The notes beneath the pieces were generated by a model that did not search any database, was not told where the DNA came from, and saw only the letters and a list, made by a program, of their open reading frames with translations. From Amphirosellinia nigrospora (lineage: Eukaryota; Ascomycota; Sordariomycetes; Xylariales; Xylariaceae), in NCBI GenBank assembly GCA_004123355.1, contig SCHM01000004.1, positions 3,876,316 through 3,940,315 on the forward strand: DNA of 64,000 bases, given 5' to 3'. A program made the translations under genes and the position numbers. Shown here in pieces: positions 45,529 to 58,719 of the stretch (its first letter is position 1; every line of letters begins with the position of its first letter).

Positions 45529-47122
45529 CTAGTCCTCTTCCGTTAATCCGAGAGCAGCCTTCTTGACACTAATCTCTTTCTTGATACTTTCTATGCCCGA
45601 AGAAATCCGTTTCTTGAGGATCGGCATTGTTGTGGTCGCAAGCTTCTTCTCGGCATCTTGTAACTGTTTTTGCAGCTCGTGAAGCTCACTAAGCTGTTGC
45701 TTGCGTTCTCGATCATTGTCACCATCATCATCATCCGCCTCATCGTCATCATCTTCGTCTTCGTCAGAGATGTTCTCTTCATCCTCTTCTTCGGAAACTT
45801 GTTCTTCTTGAAGAGGCATGGGTGTATTTCCACCCACGGTCATAGGTGTAGGGGCTTCTAGTTGTGCCGCAGGTGTGGCGCCGCCCGGCTCTTCATCGTC
45901 TGCTAAGAATTCTCTTAATAGATCTTCTCTTCCAACTCTGCTTCCGCATCCATATCTACATCCTGTTGGGTCTGGTCCCCGAAATAATCGTCTGGCTCGA
46001 GCTCGCCTTCGGCATCCTCGTCATCATCGTAATCCGCATCGCCATCATCTTCCATGATTACATCCGTTCTCACTTCGTCTGCTGCCGCGTCATCCTCAAG
46101 AAGCTTTGATACCAGGTTCTGAGTGCGTTCCCACTGTTTCTCCGACAGAGTTTTCCTAAACCGCCGGTTCGGCGCATCATGCATAGGGGGCGTGATGCCG
46201 TGAGGCCACCTAAGGTCGTTCCTTATTACCATAGAAGGTAACGGCGCAGTCTTGGCTTCAAGCTCTCCACTAACGACTGCAAAGCACAATAACATCTCAG
46301 TTACATCGGAGTTCTTCATCATGCTCTTACGATCCCAAGTCTTCATCGCTTCGGTGATGGTTGGGAGCTGGACCAGGACAGCCGCATAATTGACACCGTT
46401 AATCGTCACCATCGCCCGACGCTCTCTGCTATCGATAAACTGCACAGAAAAATCTGCGCCGCCATTGGCTTTCGGTTGTCCGACTGTGCCTTCCGCTAAT
46501 GCATTCTTTAGGTATTGGGCAGGCTCGCCGTCCATGACACGGAGAATGAAATTAGTCTCTCGTTGAGGATCTGCCTCACGATCGCTAGCCTCCGAGTCAT
46601 ACGCATCACCCGGCTTGTGCAAGATGATTTCTCCCTTGGTCTAATTCTAATAGCGTTGATAGGTGTCCCGGGCTGAGAGGCGGCGGATGAGGGTTTGATT
46701 TTATGGGCGATTTTATGGGTGGTCTTATGAGTGAGTTTGATGGTCTTGCTCGGACGAGATTCAGCTCGGGCGACTGATAGCGGTGTATCTTCGTCACTTT
46801 CATAACCGCGCTTCTTGGAGTCGGCGAGTTTCGCAGTTGGTTTGGAGGTCCGCCCAGCCTTGGTCTTTCATAGCACTTGGTGTCTGGATGACCGGAGCTG
46901 GGGTGCCTGGTTGGCTATTGATCTTAATTTTGATCTTCTTCTCTCCAGATGGGGTATGAGCGCCATCACCACTAATGATGACTTTCTCGAGCCGGTGTTG
47001 AGCTTGAGGATCGGTCTCGGGTTCTCGGTCGCGGGGGTTGTAGAGGCTACGGGCGGAGGAGGCATCTGCTGATGATTTGTGTTGACCTTGAGAGTTGGTT
47101 TGCTATTGATGGACGCCATCAT
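45529..47122 (-). CDS. taf7: TFIID subunit TAF7 (TAFII55 family)
   Basis: Start ATG at 47122 (or 47119). The N-terminus contains MASINSKPTLKVNT, MPPPPVAS and HTPSGEKKIKIKIN. The TAFII55 domain follows: LHKPGDAYDSEASDRE, NFILRVMDGEPAQYLKNAL, GGADFSVQFIDSRERRAMV, LVQLPTITEAMKTWDRKSMM and KTAPLPS. Next come the conserved RWPHGITPPMHDAPNRRFRK and an acidic C-terminal part. The tail (MTVGGNTP ... ELHELQKQLQDAEKKLA) is coiled-coil-like. TAF7 sits on TAF1 in TFIID and restrains its activity before initiation. Frame breaks occur at CCC 46633-46635 (GGG on the coding strand), near 46868 and 46975, and near 45925; a length divisible by three results when they are allowed for. No intron was found. TAF7 is followed by the divergently transcribed TAF3-like gene. 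Confidence 0.87.
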
Positions 47123-48105
47123 GGAGACGCCTTCTAGTGGGCGGTAATGTGAGGTAAGGCGACACAATGCGGCGGAATGGGCGCAGCGTTGAATGTGGAA
47201 GGTTGAGGATGGCCTGATATCGATTGGCGGACGAGAGATTGCAAAGCTAGTCAGAAGTTTGCTAATAAGAAGCCGAGAGAAATAGTTTCAATAGCGCTCG
47301 GTTGCTGTCAGCGTACAGGCGCATGCAGAGTACAAGGTGTGGTTGAGCCGTGTGCTTCGCGCTTTGGAAGAAGGTGATGGAGAGATGGGTTCGTTGAACT
47401 ATAGCGGTTGTTGTTGTTAGCTGTTGCGCTTCGAGGTCGAGAAGGTCCACTACGGACCTAGCTATTAAGTACCTAGGTACATAAGATACTTAGTATAGTA
47501 GCTAGCATGTACCTAATTAAAGTTGCTATGTGAGCGCCCCGCGGCGTGGGGAAGTGCCAGGTACATATTGAGTTATTCCACAAAGGTGGTCAATACAGTT
47601 CATTGGGTGCCTGAATCTTACTTGCAAGCAGGGAGCATCTTGGGAGTTCCTAATCGCGTAAGATATACCATGATTTGAACAATTTTCTTAACTTATGTTA
47701 CATATCAGTCCTTACATATTGCTCATCAATGAACCTGATATTAAAACTCTGGAGTAACTAAGGTTTAGGTACATTGTACAGCAAGGAGAGAAGGCCAGCG
47801 GGTACGTAGCCGAAGAGGTACTAACCCACTATCGCTACACGGTGGGGACACGATCCAGTACTTAACGTAGGTACCTAGTAAAGCACTTTCATATCATGAG
47901 TTCCCGCAGCTATGTTTAAAACATTCTAACACTGCTTGCCCACCATGCAGCTGGACTCTTCTTGCTAGTTGGCCCAACTCTCTCTCTAACATTCTACGGA
48001 AGCGCACTCTGGCGCGTCGACCACCAACTCAAATTCCCCTAACCGGCACACCTTCAACGCCCATACAGACTGACCAGCCAGCCGAGAGCTACTACAGCCG
48101 AGGCC
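47123..48105. promoter_or_regulatory. divergent promoter region of two TFIID subunit genes
   Basis: 983 bp separate the start codons. The interval contains several palindromic TAAGTACCTAGGTAC words (47466-47494, 47866-47880). No named site was identified. Confidence 0.45.
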
Positions 48106-48986
48106 ATGGCGTCGTGCAATGGCCACCGGCTATACACGCCATCTGAGATTCACCTCGCGCTCCTGCGCCCGGCCATCCTCCAGATCCTGCGCGCGCAGGG
48201 CTACTACGCGTCCCCAAGCACCATCGACTGCCTGACCGAAATCGCAGGCAGTACCTCTACACCATCGCCAAGCGAACCGCCGACCACGCGCCATGAACAA
48301 CTACGTCGGGCCGCCGGGCACGCCTGATGTAGTCGACGTGCGGCTCGCCCTGGAAGAATGCGGCGCGCTCTGCCCCAGCGCAAGTCGAGCCCCGCCAGCG
48401 AAGCGTCGTCGTCTCAGCCACAGCGACGTAGCGGATAATGACGAGACGCTACAGGAGCACGATGATGAGGCTGAAGATACGAGCGGTGTTGGTGAGTTTA
48501 TCCGTTGGGCTACTGGTCGCAAGAATCAGCGCATTCGCAAGATTGCCGGCGTTGTCGCACCGCCAGGTGTTATAGTAGCAGGCGTTGAAGGGGATGATGG
48601 TGCAGTGGGGAGAGACCATCAGATTACTTAGATGGTGAGTTTTCTTGGCCGTAACATTCTTTTCACTTGCTCTTTCTACTATATCTCCGCAAGACTTAAC
48701 AATCCGCTGATTCTGGCTATGCTATGCTTCAACAGCATTGAAAAGGAAACACAACAAGACCGATCAAGAATCCAAGTACGCTGGTACCATCCTGGGACGC
48801 AGTATCGATCATGGCGAGGTGCTGATAGGGAGGACCCGACACGAGCCTTGCCGCATGGGCCGCCAAGATGCGGCAGGCATCACTCCGGCCCCCGGATCCC
48901 CAACCGACAGCAGACAACGACAACGACAACGATTCTCGACCTCCTAGTTCGGGGCTCAGTTCGTTAGGGATGAAGAGGTAGAGTGA
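48106..48986 (+). CDS. TAF3-like histone-fold (bromodomain-associated) protein
   Basis: ATG at 48106; exons 48106-48634 and 48736-48986 with a 101-nt intron (GTGAGT, CAACAG). The N-terminal histone fold of the bromodomain-associated type reads HLALLRPAILQILRAQGYYA, STIDCLTEIAG, YLYTIAKRTADHA, then VVDVRLALEECGAL. An acidic linker follows, then GEFIRWATGRKNQRIRKIAG and, after the intron, LKRKHNKTDQESKYAGTILG. The tail has AAWAAKMRQASLRPP and an Asp-Asn repeat. This order matches fungal TAF3-like TFIID subunits, which pair with TAF10 through the histone fold. Frame shifts occur near 48248, 48290, 48626, 48822 and 48969, all fitting missing bases. The alternative is TAF8 or an Spt7-related factor, but the region after the fold favours TAF3. 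Confidence 0.72.
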
Positions 48987-48999
48987 TGAACTTTGACTG

Positions 49000-50490
49000 A
49001 GTATCGATCAGACGAACAAGTGGAGATTCCGTGCCCCGAAATTATTAGTTCGCTACGTAACGAAGCCCGGATTCGACAACTGAATTGTTCTTGAGAAAGA
49101 TGCCAGCAGTTATAAAGGAGAAGATGAAACAAAGACAAAGCACAAAATCGCGTGGCAGGCACCTCTATTATTTCGATGATACCCACCCCTGCCTCCTATG
49201 CCTCAACCACGCCATCAATGACCTGGCATAAGCCACGGTCCGCTATTGATGAGATACAGCCACGCCGGACCATCCGTCCTTTCCGGTTTCCATCATACCT
49301 ACACTCATAGCTGATGTAGGCATTGACGTTGTGAGGCCGCGATATGCTTTTGCTAGGCGTTGCCCTCTTATTTTATTCGGGTTTGATGGTTTGGTGTCAT
49401 CTTCTCTATGGCCACACCAGCTCTAGTCCAGTCTAGATGGCACCCGTCATATGAGCAGGAGAGGGACATGTAGCATAACCCGGCGTTACTGTTTTTAAGA
49501 GTCTGTATTTAAGAATATCCGGAGCGTAGTCGCGCGTTACGGTTCAGATGAAGAGAAGAATATAACCACAGAACTACGAACAAAGAATGGAAGACAACAA
49601 GTTTCCTCGCATGAATACGCATGTACCTATGCAAGTGTATATGCGTGAAGTTTGTTAGCAAGAGTATTCGTGACCTAATCGGAACAACTTAATTGCGTGA
49701 CGAATCATAACTTGGTCTTACTACAAAGTGAAGGAATTCCCTAACTAACCTATAACGCCGCCGTAATGATAATGAGAAGAATGAATTCGGGACGGCAGTG
49801 TAAGTCCTACCACGATTCACTTGATCATCACATGTGTACGGGCATCATGGGTTCAAATATTTCCCCGGTTATTTTCTTTTACTATTCTATCATGAGATCT
49901 CTTCTACACACTAGAGCGAGCGACTTCATACACCAGCCTAGGAAGCCAGCCCACTATATATCCACAAGGAGTATACTATACTTCGAATAATTCGTCTAGA
50001 GACCTTCTCCTGTCTTTGTCTTTTCAAATATTGTTTGCGTTTCATTGTAATAACAGTGCTTGGGTATCACCAAATCCGTATTGATTGTATAATTCATTCC
50101 AACTTTCCAAAAAGTGAAAAAGGTAGTCGCGTAAGGAAATCCTCATAGCCGATGTTTAGTTAGTCAACCTCCTCACATAACTGTACACTTCTTTTCTTTC
50201 ACGTGGTCCGGCGGCTTATTTGGTGGCTTGGGAATATCCGTCCACCCCGTAGCTGTTACCGTCTCGTCCGCTTTCGTTTCTTCTTTTTTCTTCCCGTCCA
50301 ACCCTTCTCTCTAGCATCTTGGAGATTCTTCAGAGCACCTCGACGAGCTCGGCTTGGACGGCGATGCACACTAGTACGACGAAAGAAGAACTGTGTTGAG
50401 GGGTAGGTGGCACGGCCAACGTTTCCGGGTCAGCTCTAGGCTCTACCCGAGGCCTAGTACCTGTGATATTTTCCAGCCGTTCAGCAGTAG
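49000..50490. other. convergent intergenic stretch
   Basis: 3' regions of the TAF3-like and F-box genes. Only short frames; no RNA gene or mobile element recognised. Confidence 0.45.
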
Positions 50491-50496
50491 GTTGAT

Positions 50497-53400
50497 TTAA
50501 GGGATTTCCAGGGTTGATCGTGGATGACGAGCCACTGGAGCATGCAGTACTGGGCCTTGTAGTGTATTGGCGGCTGCATTTGGTCGCAATACATCAAATG
50601 CTCCAGCGACTCCGGTTGGTGTGCTAATAATAAGTGGTTGTTCAGGAGGGATGGGGGCGCCGCTGAGGCAGCCCGCCGAATCTTTGGGAGCCATCGTCAT
50701 AATCACCACGGCCATTAGTAGCAATCCGCGACAGTTGCATGTTGCCTGATGCAGAGCGATGGGCGCCAGTTTTATCCCGTCTACTCTGTATGTTCATTAC
50801 CGGCCCCAGCTCCGGTCCTAATGAGGCTGCTATTAGTTCTTCGTTGTTTGCATTTGTGGCTGGCGCAGAGCGAGGTAACCAGCCAGCGGAGACACAGATG
50901 TGACCAGCGGGACACCAGGCGCTCTTGGCCATGTCGATGCATTTGGTAATCGACGAACAATAGGAACTTCGCCATCACCCTCATTCCCAATCAATCCATC
51001 GCGGAACAAAGGGCCGCTTGTAGATGACAAGGGATACTAGAAACCGGCTCGGGAGACCGCATGGAGCCCAAGCCAATGTTTTCCCAAGAGGCAAAGACCT
51101 AGACGAGGCAGGAGTGTATTGTGTTGAATATGACTGCGCTCCCGCGGAAGGCCGTTCGCGTTCCGGGGTTACTGCCGATGTATATGCCGGGCCTTCAGGG
51201 GAGGGTGTCCCAATAGGAGTAGCATCATAGATGTCATCAGCATCAGTAACTTCTCGATGTGCTACGCTATCTTGCGCAAATGCGTTTGATTGTAGATCAA
51301 CTTGACTCTCTGTTGTTTGATTTATATTCCGTGCAGTCCCCTGTGAAACAAGACTTATCTCAGAAATTTGCATAGGCCAGTCTCTTCGGGGAGGTGAGGT
51401 ACGAATGCGTGGTAATTCGGGACGGTTCGTTGCAGATGTTGTACCGACTGGTGCAATCTGGGAAACGGGCAGTATACTAGGCAAGGGCGGCACTGGAGGT
51501 ATGTCGGAAGGTGTGGGAGGATTTCGAGCTGTCTGTCTAATCCCATGAATGGGTGTATGGCGTAGAAAAGAAGGTAGGTCGACCACCGGGTCCTCTTTTG
51601 AATACGGGGGAGGTGGAGGCACCCAATTATCGGCATCACTTTCATGGGGATGCTCCGCCCTACCATCAGCCCGCCTGTACTCAACCTGACCAGCAGCCGG
51701 TGGTAACGGGTTGCGCTGCCGGCTCACAGCGGCAGCAGTCGCAGCTCTGCGCAGGGTCGTGCCCGAGCGCGGACTAGCATGTGTATATGGAGCGTCCAGC
51801 GCTTCTTGGGCTTCTTCTAGCGACACATCGTCGAGAGCATCGGTAACAGGGGATTGATGATCATCCCGAGCTGTCCTCATGCGCCTCGGGATAAGAGGAT
51901 CCTCCATATCTTCTTCCGTAGCGGGCGCCCGAAGTAAGGCTCCAGCCTGATGATTAATAGTGGTAGCAGCGCCCATCACACCACTTCGGTTTCCTCTCCG
52001 CTGCGCCACCGTCCTCCTCCGGACAATAGCAACCTCCGTATCTATGTCGCGATACTCCTCTTCAAGTGTTTCAGGCTCCATCGTGCCCACTTCAATGGTA
52101 ATCTCTTCTTCCCGGCCGTTCACCAGGCCGCAGTCGAAATCGAGAATAGTAATTCTCCCACCATCAACGAAGTCAATGCCCTCCTCTTCAGTGATTTGCC
52201 TGTGGGGCACAATTCCTTTTGATGCAATGATTAAGCGTTCTTGAAGGGACCACTCTCCGAAGTCAGAAACCCATTTTACGTTGCTAACACCACCTGACTC
52301 AGCGATCATTCGCCCACTCACAAAAGTGTTACGCAGTTTGTCACACAAAATTTGCCATTGGGGAACGCGACACCCGTTAGCCTCTTGTACCCGTGACGGC
52401 GAGCGAACAGAAGTCCCACTGCTCCGGCGATGGAGGGTCGGTAAGGTGGACGACTCCACGGGATGGTGAGCGTCCGGCATAGCCTCCAAATCCTCGGGCA
52501 CGCCATATAGCCATATTTGCTTACCCTGAAACCCAGCGGAAACCAGCTCTCCCTGGTAGTTAGCGGCAGGTAAAGTACATGGCAACAGTGGACCAGGTGA
52601 AGCAATGGTTGGAACAGGGCCTGTGAATATATGTAGTACCATTGCGAAGATCGTCTATTCGCACAGCACGGAACGTCTCAAAACTCCTATCATAAGTGAA
52701 TGTCCATGTTGCCTCCATCGAACTCGACTCTTGTAAGAGTACAGCATGACTACAATCACGGCTCGTGTTGGGGAATAAAATAGAAGTTGTCCACAAAGCA
52801 CTGATATCATCGTTGGCCAACTGGCTCCCGGGGTCGTAGTATGGCGCCGTCAATATAACGGTATTCGGGGTTGTGGAGGCTGTCGTAGTACCCAGAAGCT
52901 GCGTGCCATCAAGAGAGAAGGCCAGTGCGTCTACACCATCGCATTTCACAGCCCTACGTTCAGTAGGAAGAGCCCAGGGTTAAGGGACGAGACCTCTATA
53001 CCACCCTCATACGCAGCCGCCAAAACTCGACCACAAGGCGACAAAGTCATTGCTCTGGGCGTGTTGTCAAGGATCAGGGATTGTTTCCTCCGGGGTGGCG
53101 TCTGGGTCAAGTCATAGAGGTCAACTTGCATATCGGTTGACAAAACGGCTAAAAAACTGCCGTCATCTACAATACATGTCGAAACCGGGCGGCGGAGGAT
53201 CTTGAGCTCGCGTTTTACAGCTAGGCCGGGGCCTCTGAGGTCCAGGACATAGATCCGAGACGAGTTGTAGGCGAGGAGATGGTGGCCCGGGATGATGGAC
53301 TGAATTGCATGCCTTCGCCACCAGGCGCGGAGGACGAGCTGATCGAATTGGAAATTAATTTGATGGTAGTTTTATTGGGTCGCAGATAGGCTTCGAAGAG

Positions 53401-53868
53401 GTTTCGCTTCACTTCACGAGCGAAAAGCCGGCGTAGCTTAGGTAGGTTATCATCGTTGATCGATGTCACAGGTATAAGCGGGTGGCTCGTAGCGTAGGAG
53501 TGGCATCTCGAGAGGTGATGGGCGTAGAGGTGGGCTTGCTGGGATATACGCCTCCATCTCGAATTGAGAAGGACGAGCGAGGCGAAGGAGTCGGGGTCGG
53601 TCAATTGCAAGATGCTGTCGCCGTCTGTCAGGACTAAATAGTTGGGAGCACAAGGAGGAGAATATGGGAGGAGCAATGCACAAGAAAGGCAAGCCTACTG
53701 CTGTACGATTTCATCCGGGAGGCTAGCAAAAGCAGAAGTCACGGGTTCATCGGGAGGCAACGAAGGCTTCTCGTCTAATGGACGCGACAGCGATGGTGAT
53801 GGCGATGGCGATGGCGATGGTGATGGTGAGGATAGAGGAGACGAAGCAGAAGGCGTTGGCGACGCCAT
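50497..53868 (-). CDS. F-box protein with WD40-like propeller and long disordered tail
   Basis: Start ATG at 53868. Exon 1 encodes a Ser-Pro dipeptide repeat and the start of an F-box, FASLPDEIVQ. An 84-nt intron (53698-53615) splits the motif, which resumes ILQLTDPDSFASLVLLNSRW and RRISQQAHLYAHHLS. A propeller-like region follows, with repeated strand patterns such as LILDNTPRAMTLSPCGRVLA, AAYEGGIEVSS and VDALAFSLDGTQLLG, then WLYGVPEDLEA and IIASKGIVPH. From about 52100 downward the protein is disordered and Pro/Ser/Arg-rich. F-box proteins link targets to the SCF ubiquitin ligase; the propeller probably binds the target. Several frame changes occur (near 53320, 53190, 52960, 52600 and below 51050), so the lower end near 50497 is the least certain. 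I see no basis for a gene name. Confidence 0.72.
53785..53827 (-). repeat. in-frame hexanucleotide repeat coding Ser-Pro
   Basis: GATGGC/GATGGT units on the plus strand give about seven Ser-Pro pairs near the N-terminus of the F-box protein. Confidence 0.65.
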
Positions 53869-53899
53869 TGCGACGCGCTCTTAAAGAGAGAGGTTGTTT

Positions 53900-55750
53900 G
53901 TGAAGCGCACTTGTCGAAATAGTTCAGACTAAGGCGGCAGGATTGTCAGGATTCCAGGATTGCCGAGATCGAAGCACGCTTCAGGCCATTGTCATGCATT
54001 TGACAGCATATGAAGCCATCGACAAATGATTCGCACGACTCAATCAACGTGAATGTTGATTTTCACTACTTCGTAAGTAGCGATGCCGTTGCTCTATTAG
54101 CGTCAGTAGACAATAAAGACTTTACCCTCACTTGTCAAAGGGACAGCTGACGAGTTGAAGAGGGAGGTAGCAGTAAGTAGCAAGACTTGTCACAGAATCG
54201 ACGCGGCCGCTGCCTTGGCACACACACCCATGGATGTTGAGGGCGGAGTACCCAGTCGAGATAGACACAGCACAGTAGGTACCTACATGATAATAGCAGG
54301 AGGTGAAGGTTAGTGCTGGGAACCGTGTTGCCGATCGGTATACTCTACTTAGACCCCGTCCTAATTTTAGTTTCCGTTCAAGTTCCTCTACCTCTCTTAC
54401 ACAGACCTGCTACTGGGTAACCGGGACTCTGATTGGCTGTGCAGGCCCCGTGCCGAAGAGGTCGCGGCCAATTTGGGACATCTGGGGGCATGAAACAAAC
54501 TGGTCTGGAGTACTGATATATTGGTGGTTATTTGGGGGCCATAGACTACCTAGGTATAGAGATATACAGCTTCCTACAAGCTCAATAACGTCGAAGGAAG
54601 ACCATAATCACATACATATCAGCGTCCCTTTTACTGCACTGATATTTACTGAGGGTCCCTAACTGCCTACCTAAGTAGCCACATGACAGGAATAATTGAG
54701 AAGAGAAATACACATGATATGTCTGCGCAGATAATACACTATGCTTTCATTTCAGCTCAATACAAGCAAGACTCACATCCATCTTCGTGATACACGTATG
54801 CTATGATTTTACTCTACTATGTATATACTCTTACAGCTCGTTACATGTCAACCCTGTTAGTCTTTAGCAAAATGTATACTAAAAGAGGTTAGCGTTGTTT
54901 CAGGCTAGTGTGTATCTATTTTTAGATTCTCGTCGTTCACCATATCTGTCCATGTCAGCCCTGCCAACCCTGATCAATTCGATCCGTTGCAAAACTATGT
55001 TACCATTACCAGTGTGCCACATCAAAAAGGAGGCCCAAAATGCCTCGTTTGCGCATTAATTATATTCCGTATCACTACTACCTCCTAGGAACTTGAAGTA
55101 GATACCTTCACGACACCGGCACGCTCCTCAATTACAGAGAAGTTGAACTTAAGAAGTTCTTAATTAATCATTCTTGAACTTCTAGTCGGTTTTTTAACTC
55201 TTACAACTTGTGTTGTGGAAAGCAGAGGTCTTAAGTGTAAGACGAATTTAAAGACACCTCATAGTTAGAAATGAAGACATAATACAAGACAACTCCGCAT
55301 AGGTGCTTCAGAACCTAGCAACGGTCCACTTATAGGGCGAACAAGTACTGTAGACCCAGTTGCCGTGTCTATGATGTCACTTGCTCGATTAACTTGGCCC
55401 CATAAACCACGGTTTGATCATTTATTGATACCTATAGATATAGATGCCCAGTATTTGTTTAGTAGACAGGTCGCTGAGTAAGGACATTGTAAGTGATCAT
55501 GTGACCGTTACCAAACAACTTAACTCATTCGCTCTTATCGCTACCTCATAAACCAAACCCCATTATTAGTCGGACACTAACTTCGCAAATCAGTCGGTTA
55601 GTCCATTCGCTTTTGACGTAGCCAACAAGAAGCGCACACAAACAGGCCCTTTTTCTTTACAGCTGGTCCGGGCCTCCCGGACTCACATCTACTCGTTTAC
55701 TTTGTGTTTACCTACGTATCGTGATTCGACCTTCGAGGGACCTGGGATTC
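53900..55750. other. intergenic stretch without supported genes
   Basis: Divergent interval between the F-box and GH15 genes. Appears AT-rich by eye between about 54660 and 55600, with TAGGTACCTA at 54276-54291. No recognisable frame, RNA gene or transposon. Confidence 0.45.
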
Positions 55751-55758
55751 CAACAAAG

Positions 55759-58707
55759 ATGTCTACAAATAAATGCAGCACAATGAACGCGTCGACTCGA
55801 GATGCCTCGGGTTATCTCCCCATCGAGCACTACGGGATGATTGGTAATATGAGGACATGTGCACTAGTGAGCATAGATGGCAGTATAGGTAAGGCTACAC
55901 ATAGCCTTCTTTATTATTCCAGATAAACTAACTCGAGGTCTGATCACTCCAGATTTCATGTGTTGGTAGGTTAATAATCATTGGCCGCTCCCTTGCTGTC
56001 TCACACAACCACAACCTTAGATACGCTTCTTCAACTACCTGTCTACTGGCCGGCATGCCTTGCTTAGGCCAAGGGTTTGTAGTTGTCTTGGTGTAGAGCT
56101 TGTGGCCCCAGGGCTAGCTTTGCGATGTAGCTAATATTGGATATAGGCCTGATTTTGACTCCCCATCTTTATTCTGTCGCCTCTTGGACAAAGATAAAGG
56201 TGGTTACTTCAGCATTGCACCACCAGACCTTGCAGCTTGCACTGCCAAGCAGCAATACTTACCTTCTTCGGCTATCCTCCAGACGCGTTACATTAATGAA
56301 GATGGAGTTGTTAATCTCGTGGATTTTTTCCCACGCCCGAAGAATGCAAATATTCTTACCCCAAATAGTGCATTAACTTCATATCGAGAGACCCAGAGCG
56401 TTCCCGAGGAGCTCAAGAAATGGCTAGTTCGACGAGCCGAGTGCATTAGTGGGCAGTTCACGTTAGGTATGATATGTCCAATCAAGTAAGAATTCTGAGT
56501 TACTTACAATGACGAAGAGGTCGAGGTATTCCCAGCTTTCGATTACGCTAGAGAGCCCCATACAACCACGGTCTTGCAACATCCCAAGTGGGCAGACGAT
56601 TGCCACAGCAAGACTGTTACATTCCACAGCAAGCATGAGAAACTTCAACTGGATGTCTGCATCGATCAAGGAGGAGATGACTCGACGACGGGTCCGAAGG
56701 TAGACTTTGAAAAAGTCCAACGTGACGGTATGCAGGGCGAGGGGTTGTAGCCAGAGTGACGCTACAGGAAGGCCAAAGTATCTCCTTCATCCTCCCGTCA
56801 AGATGTTCCGGACCACGTAACTCCTAACATCACCACGGCGGTCCTGGACTCGCAACAGCACGACACACAACTATTCTGGTATAATTGGCTATCTAGGTCC
56901 CGTTATAAGGGTGCCTGGCGAGAAGTCGTATTTAGGAGCCTGATGATATTGAAAATGCTCACATTTGAGCCCACAGGGGCGATTGTCGCCGCCCCGACTT
57001 TCTCCATTCCCGAAGCTATTGGCGGTGTTCGGTGAGTACTATGTCTTGATGCTATGCGGATGATGCTAATCAGCTATAGCAATTGGGACTATCGATTTTC
57101 GTAAGTATTTCTTTTATACCCTACCCGATAATTCTGTATCCCCGACTAGCCGGTATCGGATTCGATACACCGGAGCCCGTGTTTTCTTGCTCTCAAATGA
57201 AAAGACTGGAACACAACATATACTAACAATTTATAGTTGGGTTCGCGATTCAAGTTTTACAATATACATTTTTCTCCGCTGTAAATCTTACCTATGATCG
57301 TATGTACTTTCTATATACTTTCACGCGTACTAACACAAGTCGCTATAGTAGGATTTACGGACGAAGCAGATGCATATATGGGGTTCATCAGCGATCGATT
57401 TCAAAAGTCGCTCACTAAGGAGGGCGCCCTACCCATTATGTTCACTATAAGGGGAGAGACAGAAATACCCGAGCAAGAACTTGACCATCTAGATGGTTAC
57501 AAGGGGAGCAAGCCGGTCCGAATCGGGAATGGGGCGGCTTTTCATCAGCAATTCGATATTTATGGCGAGTTGATGGATGCAATTTATCTATAGTACGTAA
57601 CCCCCGAATCTTATATATGCTGTCTACTCCCGCATGCTCCAAAGTCTCTTTGAGCATAGGTCGTCTCCTACAAGTGGAGATTTCTGACCTTTGTGTCCTT
57701 ACAGCAACAAGTATGGGAAGCCAGTCTCCTGGGATACCTGGGTATCTGTTAGGAAGATGCTCGGTAAGTCTTTGGGTTTTCATCAACATACGAGGAACGG
57801 TGACTAACGCGTTCAAGACTTCGTTTTGACTATAGTAGACCGTGAGTGACCCTAAGATCGATTATCCCATTAGGAGGAAGCTAAGTTGTTTCCATCTATA
57901 CATAGAGCCAGACATGTCCATCTGGGAAGTGAGGAACAATAAACAGCACTTTGTGTATTCGAAGATTATGCTATGGGTAGCGTTCGACCGTGGACTTCGC
58001 CTCGCAGACAAGCGGTGCCTCCCATGCCCAAACCGTGCGAAATGGTTAGAGGCGCGGGATAACCTCTACGAAGAGGTCATGGAGAAAGGTAAAGAATACA
58101 ATGTTGCTTCAAGATTCATGCTCAAACGATAGATCTCCTCATTTGACACAATGACAACAGGGTACAATGTCGAATTGAAAAGCTTCATTCAGAGCTACGA
58201 GAATCAAACGATGTTGGATTCATCCATCTTAATTGCACCACTTGTCTTCTTCATCACGCCTAACGACCCGAGATTCCTCAATACCGTAGAAAGGATTCTT
58301 CTCCCGCTCGAGAAAGGTGGCCTGACGGTTACCGGCCTCGTCCATCGTTACAATAGCGAGCTTTCTGACGATGGTTAGTCCCCCAGCCCAACTACAAACG
58401 ATCAAGCTGACTTAATATGACAAAATCAGGCGTCGGTGGTCAGGAGGGTGCCTTCTCAATGTGCACATTCTGGCTGGTAGAAGCGCTTACACGCGCTGGT
58501 GCATATGATCGCAAATACCTCGTACGCGCGGTGAATCTATTTGAAAACATGCTAGCTTTCTCGAACCATCACTCGATGTTTAGCGAGGAGATCTCGCGAC
58601 GGGGGGAGCAGCTCGGCAACACGCCCCAGGCCTTCAGTCATCTTGCGCTGATCTCGGCTGCGTTTAACCTGGATCGTGCGATGAATAACAAGCGCGAGGA
58701 GTCTTAG
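55759..58707 (+). CDS. glycoside hydrolase family 15 protein (glucoamylase/trehalase-like)
   Basis: Twelve exons: 55759-55888, 55953-55965, 56147-56466, 56518-57031, 57080-57100, 57237-57280, 57349-57592, 57705-57763, 57818-57841, 57906-58088, 58161-58373 and 58430-58707. They total 2043 nt, 680 residues. GH15 landmarks appear in order: [110 protein letters not shown] and the catalytic-region [17 protein letters not shown]. The enzyme should cleave terminal alpha-glucosidic bonds with inversion. No signal peptide is visible, so it is probably intracellular; this group includes trehalases as well as glucoamylases. Exon 4 has two compensating indels (one base short at GGGG 56741-56744, one extra at CCC 56794-56796) that restore phase. 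Three exons are tiny (13, 21 and 24 nt), each coding conserved family sequence. Confidence 0.88.
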
Positions 58708-58719
58708 GGGCATCGAAGA

